DNA of 64,000 nt from positions 62,001-126,000 of the forward strand of contig JAFZRV010000001.1 in assembly GCA_017619655.1 (NCBI GenBank). Direction: 5' to 3'. Made by a program: the position numbers and the translations under genes. This DNA is from Bacteroidales bacterium. Lineage in GTDB: Bacteria; Bacteroidota; Bacteroidia; Bacteroidales; UBA932. This document shows, in pieces, positions 1 to 8,508 of the stretch. The notes beneath the pieces are model-generated. The model made no database searches. It worked only from the letters and a program-made list of their open reading frames with translations, and had not been told where the DNA came from. The stretch's first letter is position 1. The number at the start of each line of letters is the position of its first letter.

Positions 1-122
1 GGCGCCGCAGCCGCTTCCACCGCGAAGGCTTCGTACGGTGAAAGGGCTTCCGGCAGGTCCACCCCGTCGGCCACGGTCACCGAAAAGCAGTGACCAGCAA
101 CGATGTAGCAATAGTCCTTCAT
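1..122 (-). CDS. Partial hypothetical protein (N-terminus only)
   Basis: A reading frame opens with ATG at 122 on the minus strand and runs off the left edge of the window, so only about 40 residues are visible. The first residues read MKDYCYIVAGHCFSVTVADG, then an acidic/alanine-rich stretch. No signal peptide, membrane segment or catalytic motif can be seen. It is divergent from the lipoprotein run that starts at 317. I do not recognise the family. Confidence 0.55.
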   Translation of the reverse strand, partial: MKDYCYIVAGHCFSVTVADGVDLPEALSPYEAFAVEAAAA

Positions 123-288
123 AACAATCTACAAATATACAAAAAAACAGTTGCGGAACCGACGGATGTCCGTTTTTGAACGCAGATGAACAGGCTGTTG
201 ACGGAAATGGACAGACTTTGGGCACAAAATTGACGCATAAAGGACAAGGCGTTGACGCATACGGGACAATAGCTAATTCTGTTATATA

Positions 289-296
289 TATATTTG
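289..296 (+). promoter_or_regulatory. Bacteroidetes -7 element of the stalk-lipoprotein run
   Basis: TATATTTG matches the Bacteroidetes -7 consensus TAnnTTTG and lies 20 bases before the ATG at 317. The matching -33 element is not convincing. It sits in the 194-base divergent gap 123-316, where I see nothing else. Confidence 0.5.
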
Positions 297-316
297 CGCG
301 TAATTAAAGGTATACC

Positions 317-1546
317 ATGAAAGCCGAATCGTTTTTCACTAAACTTCTCCTTTTTCTGGCTTGGGGTTTTTTGACGCTCCTTGTCACCGGCTGTTACGAC
401 GATACGGATCTCCGGGCCCGGCTCGATGAGCATGAAGCGCGCTTGCAGGCGCTGGAGAAGTTGTGTTCCGAAATGAATACCAATATCGCCTCCCTGCAGC
501 AGATCATGGCGGCGCTCCAGAACAACGACTTCGTTACGGATGTGGTCCCCATCAGCGAGAACGGCAAGGAGATCGGCTATACCATCACTTTTTCGAAGAG
601 CGGCGCGGTGACCATCTACCACGGCAAGGACGGTAAGGATGGCGCCAACGGCAAAGACGGGAAGAACGGCGTGGACGGCAAGGACGGCGCCGACGGCAGT
701 ACGCCGGTGGTGGGCCTGAAACAGGATACGGACGGCATCTGGTACTGGACGCTGAATGGCGCCTGGCTGCTGGACGACCGGGGCGCCAAGGTCAAGGCGC
801 TCGGCGTCGACGGAAAAGACGGTGCCGACGGCAAGGACGGGAAAGATGGCGCCAACGGCAAGGATGGGAAGGACGGCGCCAACGGCAAAGACGGCCAGGA
901 TGGCAAGGACGGCAAGGACGGTGCCGCCGGTCAGGATGGCAAGGATGGCCGCGACGGCAAGGACGGCAAAGACGGCGTGACGCCGCTGTTGAAGATCGAA
1001 GTCGGCGACTGGTACATCAGCTACAACAATGGCTCGACCTGGGCATATGTGGGCCGCGCGGACGGTGCCAACGGCCGGAACGGGTCGAACGGCAGTGACG
1101 GCGCCGCCGGTGCACCCGGTTCTTCTTTCTTCAAGAGCGTGACGGACAAAGGCGACTATATCCTGCTGGTCCTGTCGGACAACACGGAAATCAAATGCCC
1201 GAAGCAACCGGCAACGCCGCTCTCGGTGAAATTCCTTCGGAAAGTGGGCACCCAGACCGTTGAGATAAAGTCGATGGATACGCTGAAGGTGACGATCAAT
1301 TCGGAGGAGCTGATCAATTACCAGATCACCTCGTCGTACACCTACTTCCATGTGGACGCCCTCGGTACGAGCGACATCTCCGTCATCACCAAGCCCCAGG
1401 GAAATAATGAAGGCCTCATCACCATCAAGATCGGTGATAAGAAGGTGGACGCATACACCCATGTCACCATACTGGTCACCGACGAAATGGAGTCGCATCT
1501 GAGCACCTTTTTCTTTAAGGATATAACTCCTTCCACCTCCGACTAA
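317..1546 (+). CDS. Collagen-like repeat lipoprotein (DUF4988-like N-terminus)
   Basis: Predicted surface lipoprotein of 409 residues. A signal peptide ends in a lipobox with Cys26, followed at once by YDDTD; acidic residues in this position resemble the surface-export signal of Bacteroidetes lipoproteins. Residues 31-70 look like a short coiled coil. Three Gly-X-Y tracts follow at about 103-128, 163-220 and 249-268, dominated by GKD and GAN triplets with almost no proline. Between them are two conserved globular inserts (the WYWTLNGAWLLDD region and the WYISYNNGSTW region), the pattern of DUF4988/PL29-N-terminal proteins. The C-terminal ~140 residues have no recognised fold. It is the first gene of a nine-gene run, 15 bases before its paralogue. 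The role, a fibrous surface protein, is inferred from architecture only. Confidence 0.85.
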   Translation: MKAESFFTKLLLFLAWGFLTLLVTGCYDDTDLRARLDEHEARLQALEKLCSEMNTNIASLQQIMAALQNNDFVTDVVPISENGKEIGYTITFSKSGAVTIYHGKDGKDGANGKDGKNGVDGKDGADGSTPVVGLKQDTDGIWYWTLNGAWLLDDRGAKVKALGVDGKDGADGKDGKDGANGKDGKDGANGKDGQDGKDGKDGAAGQDGKDGRDGKDGKDGVTPLLKIEVGDWYISYNNGSTWAYVGRADGANGRNGSNGSDGAAGAPGSSFFKSVTDKGDYILLVLSDNTEIKCPKQPATPLSVKFLRKVGTQTVEIKSMDTLKVTINSEELINYQITSSYTYFHVDALGTSDISVITKPQGNNEGLITIKIGDKKVDAYTHVTILVTDEMESHLSTFFFKDITPSTSD

Positions 1547-1561
1547 TAGAAATAAGCTTCC

Positions 1562-2740
1562 ATGAAAAAGATAATGTCAAGCAAGATACTGATGCGGACG
1601 GCCGTTGCGGTCGCCCTGCTCTTCGTGTCGGGTTGTTACGACGATACGGAGGTCCTCGAACAGCTCGAAAGCCAGGAGGCCCGCCTGCTGGCCCTGGAAA
1701 GGCAATGCACGGAGATGAACACCAACATCGTCTCGTTGCAGCAGATCGTGGCTGCCCTGCAGGACAACGACTTTGTGACGAATGTCGCTCCGATCACGGA
1801 AGGCGGCAAGATAATCGGCTACACCCTCACCTTTTCGAAGAGCGGTGCGGTGACTATCTACCACGGCCAGGACGGTAAGGACGGGGTCGACGGAAAAGAC
1901 GGCGCCGACGGGAAAGACGGCCAGGACGGCGCGGACGGCAGCACCCCGGTGGTGGGCCTCAGGCAGGATACGGACGGAGCCTGGTACTGGACGCTGAACG
2001 GCGAATGGCTGCTGGACGACCAGCGCGCCAAGGTGATGGCCCTGGGCATCGACGGAAAAGACGGCCAGAACGGTAAGGACGGCAAGGATGGCAAAGACGG
2101 CCAGGATGGCCAGGATGGCCAGGACGGCCAGAACGGAAAGGATGGCAAGGACGGTGCGAACGGAAAGGATGGCCAGAACGGCAGCGACGGCAAAGACGGC
2201 AGCGACGGTAAAAACGGCGTAACGCCGCAATTGAAGATCGAAGGAGGCGTCTGGTATATCAGCTACAATAACGGTTCGACCTGGACGTATGTGGGCCAGG
2301 CGACCGGCGCAAACGGCGCGAACGGCGCGAATGGCAAGAACGGCGCGAACGGCAGGAATGGCGTCACGGTCTTCCGGGACGTCCAGGTATTTCCCGACTA
2401 TGTCTTGCTGGTGTTGCCGAACGGCACGCAGATCAAGTGCCCGAAGGAACAGACGTTCACGGTAAGTTTCGATCCGTCGGGTGATACACTCTTCGTGCAG
2501 CCGCATAATCCGTACGAGATTAAATACACGATTCAATCCTCCGCCGATACCGTGTATGTCGACGCGATTGTCACGAAGAATCTCACGGTGAGCATCGACC
2601 GTAAGACGAAACTGACAGGCACCATCATGGTTACGCCAGGCTCATCGGTCGACGAGGCTGAGAAACTCACTGTGTTTGTCTGCGACGACAAGAAACTGTT
2701 GACGAAGTCTTTTGGAGTCAAGTTCAAAAATGTACAATAA
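1562..2740 (+). CDS. Collagen-like repeat lipoprotein, paralogue 2
   Basis: 392 residues with the same layout as the preceding gene: signal peptide, lipobox Cys25 followed by YDDTE, a short coiled coil, then three Gly-X-Y tracts (about 102-127, 162-219 and 249-268) separated by the WYWTLNGEWLLDD and WYISYNNGSTW inserts. Triplets are mainly GKD, GQD, GQN and GAN. The C-terminal ~120 residues differ from the first paralogue, so the stalk is conserved while the tip varies. It begins 15 bases after the upstream stop and ends 12 bases before the barrel gene, consistent with one transcript. Long alanine/valine-rich antisense frames over the repeats are shadows of the GGC/GAC codon bias. Confidence 0.85.
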   Translation: MKKIMSSKILMRTAVAVALLFVSGCYDDTEVLEQLESQEARLLALERQCTEMNTNIVSLQQIVAALQDNDFVTNVAPITEGGKIIGYTLTFSKSGAVTIYHGQDGKDGVDGKDGADGKDGQDGADGSTPVVGLRQDTDGAWYWTLNGEWLLDDQRAKVMALGIDGKDGQNGKDGKDGKDGQDGQDGQDGQNGKDGKDGANGKDGQNGSDGKDGSDGKNGVTPQLKIEGGVWYISYNNGSTWTYVGQATGANGANGANGKNGANGRNGVTVFRDVQVFPDYVLLVLPNGTQIKCPKEQTFTVSFDPSGDTLFVQPHNPYEIKYTIQSSADTVYVDAIVTKNLTVSIDRKTKLTGTIMVTPGSSVDEAEKLTVFVCDDKKLLTKSFGVKFKNVQ

Positions 2741-2752
2741 TACAAACAAAAT

Positions 2753-3448
2753 ATGAAGAATCAATTCTCTTTGCCGGCCCTGCTGCTTGCCCTCCTCCTG
2801 CTGACGGGCAGCGGCGCTTCGGCGCAAGGCCTCGTCAACGTGCGTGTCGGGGGCGGCCCCTCATGGACTGTCGGCAGCGGCTTTGCCAATGTCCGGTCGA
2901 ACCGGGAAAATGTCGTGCAGCCTGAAGTGGGCGTCGGCGTTTCGGTGAATGTCCTGCCCCAGTTGCGGGCCGGTCTGTCCTACAGCTATACGCGGATGAT
3001 CCGCGAACAAGTCGACGGCACGATGTATCCGCTCTCCGGCAATGTGCTGCCCGGCAGCGTCGAGGGAACGGTCTATCGCGACCTCAAGACCCATTTCCAC
3101 GTCGCGGGCGTGACAGCGGAATACAACGTGCTGCCCGCGGGCGGCATCGTGTCGCTCTACCTGGGAACAGGCGCGGGCTGTCTCTTCGCCTCGGGCACCA
3201 CCTGGTCGCTGACGGTCCGCAACGAGGTGTCCTCCGACAGCTGGGTGAACCGGGTCACGATCGATGCGCGCAACGAGGCGCATCGCTACGTGGCGCCCTA
3301 CATCCCCGGCAGCCTGTCGCTGGAATGTCGTGTCCTGCCCCGCACCTATGTGTGCCTGGGCGGCTTCTACCGTTTCGTCCTGTCGAAGGACACACTTGCA
3401 CCCAAAGGCCAGGCCGGTGCCACGCTGGGCCTGCGGCTCTCATTCTGA
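2753..3448 (+). CDS. Small outer-membrane beta-barrel protein
   Basis: 231 residues. A clear Sec signal peptide ends ASAQG near residue 25, without a lipobox Cys. The rest alternates hydrophobic and polar residues in short strands rich in Gly, Tyr and Arg, and ends LGLRLSF with a terminal Phe, as expected for an outer-membrane barrel. There are about eight candidate strands. It lies inside the stalk-lipoprotein run, 12 bases after one lipoprotein and 8 before the next, so a role in anchoring or exporting those lipoproteins is possible, but this is inference from position. I cannot assign it to a named family. Confidence 0.7.
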   Translation: MKNQFSLPALLLALLLLTGSGASAQGLVNVRVGGGPSWTVGSGFANVRSNRENVVQPEVGVGVSVNVLPQLRAGLSYSYTRMIREQVDGTMYPLSGNVLPGSVEGTVYRDLKTHFHVAGVTAEYNVLPAGGIVSLYLGTGAGCLFASGTTWSLTVRNEVSSDSWVNRVTIDARNEAHRYVAPYIPGSLSLECRVLPRTYVCLGGFYRFVLSKDTLAPKGQAGATLGLRLSF

Positions 3449-3456
3449 CCACGGCC

Positions 3457-5124
3457 ATGAAAACAGGCAGATTTAGGATTCCGCTGGTGGCGCTTTGCGT
3501 GATGTTGCTCTTCTCGTCGTGCGAAAGCTCGAGCCCGGAGATCAGCATTACCTTCGAGTCGGACTACGGCCAGCTCGTCGCCGCCATCGAAAATGTCAAC
3601 CAATCGTTGATCGACCGGATGTCGCTGCTGGAAGCGGCGATGGAGAGCGGCCTGGCCGACGGCCAAGCGGCCATCGCCCTGGTCCGCAAGGCGGTCGAAA
3701 CCCTGGGCGGAGACATGGAAAAGAAACTCTCCGCCGTGTCGGAAGCGGTCAAGAGCCAGGGCACGAGCCTGGAAACGAAGCTCGCCCTGATCGAGGCGGC
3801 CGCCGATGCCGGCTTTGCCGACGCACAGGCCCGCCAGGTGCTGCTGCAGGAAGCCCTCGCTTCGCTGGGCGGCTCGCTGGAAGAGAAAATGACGGCCCTG
3901 GAAGCGGTCGTCCGGAAACAGACTACGGACCTGGACACGAAGCTGGACCTGATCGAGGCCGCCGTCAAGGACGGCCTGGCCGACAGCGAGGCGGCACAGG
4001 GCCTGATGAAAGAAGCCCTCGCATCGCTGGGTGGCTCGATGGAGCAGCAGCTGGCGGCGATCGATTCGACGCTCGGCAGCCAGCAGACCACCCTGTCGGC
4101 GAAGCTGGCCCTGATCGAGACGGCGCTGCAGGAAGGTTTTGCCGAGGGCAAGACGCGGCAGGAGCTGATACAGCAGGCGCTGGATTCGCTGAGCGGCGAC
4201 CAGGCGCTGGCCGCCATCGATTCGGCGCTGACCAGCCTGACGTCGGGTATGGAAACGAAGCTGGCGCTGATCGAAAGCGCCTATACGAAAGGCTTCTCCA
4301 GCGAAGCGGCGGTCCTGCAGCAGTTGCAGACCGCGGTGACGGCGGCGAGGGGTTCCGTGGCGGGCATGGACAAGGATGCCGATGCGGTCCTCGCGGCGCT
4401 GGGCACCGTCGACCCGGCGTCGGGCACCATCTCCGCGCTTTTGACCCAAATCCAGACGTCGGTCAGCGGCCTGTCTTCCTACGATGCCCTTCTGAAGAAC
4501 ATCTGGAAGAGCGTTGGATACCTCTCGGGATCTTTCGGAGGTCATATGGGTGTGGATATGGGTAACGGCGTCCTCTGGGCCACCTGCAACGTGGGCGCGA
4601 GACAGGCTTGCGATACCGGCTATTTCTTCGCCTGGGGCGAAACGGAACCCAAGACGGCGTATACCTGGGACACGTACTTTGATACGAAAGATCACGGCCG
4701 CACCTTTGAGAAGTACGCCCTCGACAAGAAGACGGTGCTGGAACCGGAAGATGACGCCGCCCGCCAAAACTGGGGCGGCTTTTGGAGCACTCCCACGGAG
4801 GAAGAGTGGACCTGGTTGAGGAGGAACTGCACCTATGCCTGGAAGGAGAATTACAACGAATCCGGCATTAACGGCACGCTGGTGACCAGCAAGATCAACG
4901 GCAACAGCATCTTCCTTCCTGCCGCTGGCTCCAACCAGATGGATGAAGGGCGAAGGAATCTGAATGTGTATGGAAGATACTGGTCTTCCACGCTCTCTTC
5001 AGCTTCAAGCGCTGAGGCCAGGACGGTGTACTTTACTGATCCCGGTTCTTCAGAAGTTCAAATCAATGGCAGCAGTTTGTCACGTGGCCTGGATGGTCTG
5101 CCTGTTCGTCCTGTCATCAACTAA
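3457..5124 (+). CDS. Coiled-coil repeat lipoprotein with FISUMP head, paralogue A
   Basis: I chose the ATG at 3457 (555 residues) because it begins a signal peptide, MKTGRFRIPLVALC, with lipobox Cys22; the frame is open further upstream but only inside the previous gene. Residues about 50-335 are five tandem ~54-residue units of the type LETKLALIEAA..GFAD.QA..LL.EALASLGGSLEEK, heptad-like and Ala/Leu/Glu-rich, expected to form a long coiled-coil stalk. A FISUMP (TIGR02145-type) domain follows from about 365: VDMGNG.LWATCNVGA, YFFAWGET, FWSTPTEEEW, YWSST and a final GLPVRPV. FISUMP domains occur on surface lipoproteins of Bacteroidetes and Fibrobacter; their molecular function is unknown. Confidence 0.85.
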   Translation: MKTGRFRIPLVALCVMLLFSSCESSSPEISITFESDYGQLVAAIENVNQSLIDRMSLLEAAMESGLADGQAAIALVRKAVETLGGDMEKKLSAVSEAVKSQGTSLETKLALIEAAADAGFADAQARQVLLQEALASLGGSLEEKMTALEAVVRKQTTDLDTKLDLIEAAVKDGLADSEAAQGLMKEALASLGGSMEQQLAAIDSTLGSQQTTLSAKLALIETALQEGFAEGKTRQELIQQALDSLSGDQALAAIDSALTSLTSGMETKLALIESAYTKGFSSEAAVLQQLQTAVTAARGSVAGMDKDADAVLAALGTVDPASGTISALLTQIQTSVSGLSSYDALLKNIWKSVGYLSGSFGGHMGVDMGNGVLWATCNVGARQACDTGYFFAWGETEPKTAYTWDTYFDTKDHGRTFEKYALDKKTVLEPEDDAARQNWGGFWSTPTEEEWTWLRRNCTYAWKENYNESGINGTLVTSKINGNSIFLPAAGSNQMDEGRRNLNVYGRYWSSTLSSASSAEARTVYFTDPGSSEVQINGSSLSRGLDGLPVRPVIN

Positions 5125-5134
5125 AAGAATCGGT

Positions 5135-6838
5135 ATGAAACAGCTGATAAGACATAGAATCACCATCCTGGCGCTCCTGCTGGCGCTGGCTCCGCTGTCC
5201 TTGCCGTCGTGCGCGCCGGCACCGGACGTGGTCGACATCATCCATGAGTCGGACAACAGCCAGCTCGTGGCCGCGGTCGAAGACGTCAACAAGTCACTGT
5301 GCGAGCGGATGTCGCTGTTGGAAGCGGCGCTGGAGAGCGGGTTGGCCGACAGCCAGACGATGCTGGCGCTGGTGCAGAAGGCGGTGGAGTCCCTGCGCGG
5401 GGACATGGAAGAAAAACTGGCCGCCCTGTCGGAAGCGGTGCGGAGCCAGGGTGCGGGCCTGGAAACGAAACTGGCCCTGATCGAGGCCGCCATGAACAGC
5501 GGCTTCGCGGATGAAGCGGCGCAGCAAGCCCTGCTGGCGGAAGCCATCGCGTCGATGGGCGGCACGCTGGAGGAAAAGATATCGGCCTTGGAAACCGTCA
5601 TGAACAAGCAGGGAACGGCCCTGGAAACGAAGCTGGGACTGGTTGAGGCAGCCGTCAAAGAAGGCCTGGCCGACAACGCAGCGGCACAGGAACTGTTGAA
5701 AGAAGCCATCGCATCGCTGGGCAGCACGCTGGAAAGCCAGATGGCCGCGATCGATTCGGCCCTCGTGAGCCGGCAGGCAGACCTGTCGGCGAAACTGTTG
5801 CTGATCGAGACGGCGGTGCAGGAAGGCTTTGCAGGCGCGAAGACGCAGCAGGAACTGATCCTGCAGGCACTGGACTCGCTGGGCGGGAGCCGGGCGGACC
5901 TGCTTTCCGAAATCGATTCGGTGCTGGTCGGCGAGACGGTGAGCCTGCTGTCCAAGCTGGACCTGATGGAAACCGCCCTGACCGCGGGCTTCACCAGTGA
6001 TGTGACGGCCCTGCAGCAGTTGCAGACGCTGGTGACGGCGCTGAAAGGCAAGGTGGACGGAATGGACAGGAAGATAGACGGCATCCTCGCGACGCTGGGT
6101 ACCTTCGATGCTTCGACAGGCAGTGTCGCTGCGGCCCTTTCGGACATCCGGACGGCGGTCAGCGGGCTTTCGACCGACGGCGAAAAGCTTGCCGCCATCG
6201 AGCGGACGCTCATTCTTCTTACGGGAATCGTCGACGGCCACGCGTTCGTGGATATGGGTAACGGCCTCCTTTGGGCCACCTGCAATGTGGGCGCGAAACA
6301 AGCTTGTGATACCGGCTATTTCTTCGCCTGGGGCGAGACGGCCCCCAAGACTGACTATTCCTGGGATACGTATTTTGATTCGAACGATAACGGCAATACC
6401 TTTGAGAAGTACGCCATCGACAAGAAAACGGTGCTGGAACCCAAAGATGATGCAGCGTGTGCCAACTGGGGCGGTTCGTGGCGCACCCCCACGATCGAGG
6501 AGTGGCAATGGCTGAAGGAGCATACCCAGTGGGAATGGAAGGAAAATTATATCCGTCCCGGGATCCATGGCTTTCTTCTGACCAGCACAGTTCCCGGCTA
6601 CGAAAGCCAGCGCATTTTCCTGCCCCGCTGCGGCTCAAGAATGGGAGAAAATGCAGAAAGCAAGTGGCTCGGCTTGTACTGGGGTTCCTCGCTGAAGATG
6701 AGTAGTTCGAACTGGGCGATGGTGGCTGTAATGCATGTCGCTAACGACAGCAACAGCATTATTTTTGACGTGGCGTCCGGTTCATCGCGATGCTATGGTT
6801 TTCCAGTCCGTCCTGTCTCAGATTATTTGATGAAATGA
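5135..6838 (+). CDS. Coiled-coil repeat lipoprotein with FISUMP head, paralogue B
   Basis: 567 residues from the ATG at 5135, which begins MKQLIRHRITILALLLALAP and a lipobox ending PSC. This start lies 10 bases after the previous stop; the longer open frame to 4964 would overlap the preceding gene. About five ~54-residue coiled-coil units (ETKLALIEAAMNSGFADEAA type) make up the middle. The C-terminal FISUMP domain has VDMGNGLLWATCNVGA, YFFAWGET, SWRTPTIEEW, LYWGSS and GFPVRPV. The stop codon overlaps the start of the next paralogue (ATGAAATGA at 6832-6838), which suggests translational coupling. Confidence 0.85.
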   Translation: MKQLIRHRITILALLLALAPLSLPSCAPAPDVVDIIHESDNSQLVAAVEDVNKSLCERMSLLEAALESGLADSQTMLALVQKAVESLRGDMEEKLAALSEAVRSQGAGLETKLALIEAAMNSGFADEAAQQALLAEAIASMGGTLEEKISALETVMNKQGTALETKLGLVEAAVKEGLADNAAAQELLKEAIASLGSTLESQMAAIDSALVSRQADLSAKLLLIETAVQEGFAGAKTQQELILQALDSLGGSRADLLSEIDSVLVGETVSLLSKLDLMETALTAGFTSDVTALQQLQTLVTALKGKVDGMDRKIDGILATLGTFDASTGSVAAALSDIRTAVSGLSTDGEKLAAIERTLILLTGIVDGHAFVDMGNGLLWATCNVGAKQACDTGYFFAWGETAPKTDYSWDTYFDSNDNGNTFEKYAIDKKTVLEPKDDAACANWGGSWRTPTIEEWQWLKEHTQWEWKENYIRPGIHGFLLTSTVPGYESQRIFLPRCGSRMGENAESKWLGLYWGSSLKMSSSNWAMVAVMHVANDSNSIIFDVASGSSRCYGFPVRPVSDYLMK

Positions 6839-8496
6839 AAAAACTAAAAATACGCAATATGAAGCATCAGATTTCTCTGCCGGTCCTGCTGGGCGCTATG
6901 GTGTGGCTGCTGGCCCCGCTGTCCTTGCCGTCGTGCGCGCCGGCGCCGGAAGTGATCGACATCACCGTCGCGTCGGATTACAGCCAGCTCGTGACGGCGC
7001 TTGAAAACGTGGACGCCTCGTTGTCCGAAAGGATGACGCTGCTGGAAGCGGCGATGGAAAGCGGCCTGGCCGACAACCAGGCGGCGGTCGCACTGGTCCG
7101 GCAGGCGGTGCAGTCGCTGCGCGGGGACCTGGAAGAGAAACTGGCCGCCGTGTCTGAAGCCGTCAAGAGCCAGGGCACGAGCCTCGAGACGAAGCTCGCC
7201 TTGATCGAAGCGGCGATCAGCACCGGCTTTGCGGATGCCGGGGCACAGCGGACCTTGCTGGAGGAAGCCCTCGCATCGCTGGGCGGCAGCCTCGAAGAGA
7301 AAGTCGCGGCCGTGGAGACGGCCGTGAAGGACCAGTCCACGACCCTGGAGACCAAGTTGGGCCTGATCGAAGCCGCCGTCAAGGACGGACTGGCCGACAA
7401 TCAAGCCGCGCAGGGCCTGTTGAAAGAAGCGATCGCATCGCTGGGCGGCACGATGCAAGAAAAGTTCGCGGCGATCGACGCGGTGCTGACCGGCCAGCAG
7501 GCGGACCTCTCGGCGAAACTGGTGCTGATCGAGACGGCGCTGGCGGAAGGTTTTGCCGAGGGCAGGACGCGGCAGGAACTGATGCAGCGGACATTGGACT
7601 CGCTGGGCGGGAGCCAGGCCGAGAAACTGGCCGCCATCGATTCGGCGCTGACCAGCCAGACGGCGGGCCTTTCGGCGAAGCTCTCGCTGATCGAGGCCGC
7701 GCTGACCAGCGGCTTCTCCAGCGGCGCGACAGCCATCCAGCAGATCCAGACGACGCTGTCGTCTCTGAAGGGTGTGGTGGATGGAGAGAATAGAAAGATC
7801 GACGCCATCATCACAGAGCTGGGCGAGCTGGATCCTTCGACGGGCAGCGTCTCTGCGGCTTTGTCGCAAATCCAGACATCGGTCAGCGGCCTGTCCTCTT
7901 ACGACGATATTCTTGAAGCCATCCAACGATCGTTAGAGTATCTTTTTCTTCCCGATTATGTGGATATGGGAAACGGCTTGAAATGGGCTACTCGCAACGT
8001 GGGCGCCAAGACACCGGTAGAGTATGGCGACTATTTTGCCTGGGGCGAGACAACGACGAAGAGTATCTATAGTTGGAACACATACAAATGGGGTAATGGT
8101 AGCAGCTTTACGAAATACACATCGCACCCCGCAACGCTGGAGTCGGCTGACGACGCTGCGACAGCCAACTGGGGCGGTACCTGGCGAACGCCGACGTACT
8201 TAGAGTGGGATTTTTTGCTCACGTCTAGCACGCAGGAATGGACGGAATACAAAGGATCCGGCGTTTACGGCATTCTAATAACCAGCGAACTCACTGGCAA
8301 CAGTATCTTCCTTCCTGCCGCTGGGTACCGGGACGGTGCCGATCTTATCCTGAATGGGCACCACGGCTACTACTGGGCTTCCACACTCGAGATTTCCTCG
8401 AGTGAAGCAGCACGCGCGGAATTCTATTCGCAAGGTATCAGTTATGTGGGTGCATCCCGCTGCTACGGTGCGTCTATTCGTCCTGTCAAAGAATAA
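6835..8496 (+). CDS. Coiled-coil repeat lipoprotein with FISUMP head, paralogue C
   Basis: Starts at the ATG at 6835, overlapping the upstream stop, or possibly at the ATG at 6859 (MKHQISLPVLL); both give a signal peptide with a lipobox at PSC. From 6835 it is 553 residues. Five ~54-residue coiled-coil units precede a FISUMP domain: YVDMGNGLKWATRNVGA, YFAWGET, TWRTPTYLEW, FLPAAGYRDG, YYWAST and SIRPV at the end. The sequence CAPAPEVIDI after the lipobox closely matches paralogue B (CAPAPDVVDI), so B and C are recent duplicates at the N-terminus. The heads are less alike than the stalks. Confidence 0.85.
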   Translation: MKKLKIRNMKHQISLPVLLGAMVWLLAPLSLPSCAPAPEVIDITVASDYSQLVTALENVDASLSERMTLLEAAMESGLADNQAAVALVRQAVQSLRGDLEEKLAAVSEAVKSQGTSLETKLALIEAAISTGFADAGAQRTLLEEALASLGGSLEEKVAAVETAVKDQSTTLETKLGLIEAAVKDGLADNQAAQGLLKEAIASLGGTMQEKFAAIDAVLTGQQADLSAKLVLIETALAEGFAEGRTRQELMQRTLDSLGGSQAEKLAAIDSALTSQTAGLSAKLSLIEAALTSGFSSGATAIQQIQTTLSSLKGVVDGENRKIDAIITELGELDPSTGSVSAALSQIQTSVSGLSSYDDILEAIQRSLEYLFLPDYVDMGNGLKWATRNVGAKTPVEYGDYFAWGETTTKSIYSWNTYKWGNGSSFTKYTSHPATLESADDAATANWGGTWRTPTYLEWDFLLTSSTQEWTEYKGSGVYGILITSELTGNSIFLPAAGYRDGADLILNGHHGYYWASTLEISSSEAARAEFYSQGISYVGASRCYGASIRPVKE

Positions 8497-8508
8497 ACGT
8501 AATCTCGC

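Noticed and set aside
616-1000. Regular DNA repeats considered as a CRISPR array
   Set aside because: Periodicity is 9 bases or multiples (Gly-X-Y codons), in frame in a protein; there are no unique spacers.
119-1498. Minus-strand frame with VLAVLA-type repeats
   Set aside because: Mirror of the Gly-Asp-Lys codons of the collagen-like gene; the real gene has a signal peptide and conserved inserts.
3367-4767. Long minus-strand frame over the coiled-coil lipoprotein
   Set aside because: Shadow of the 162-base coding repeats; no domain and no start signal.
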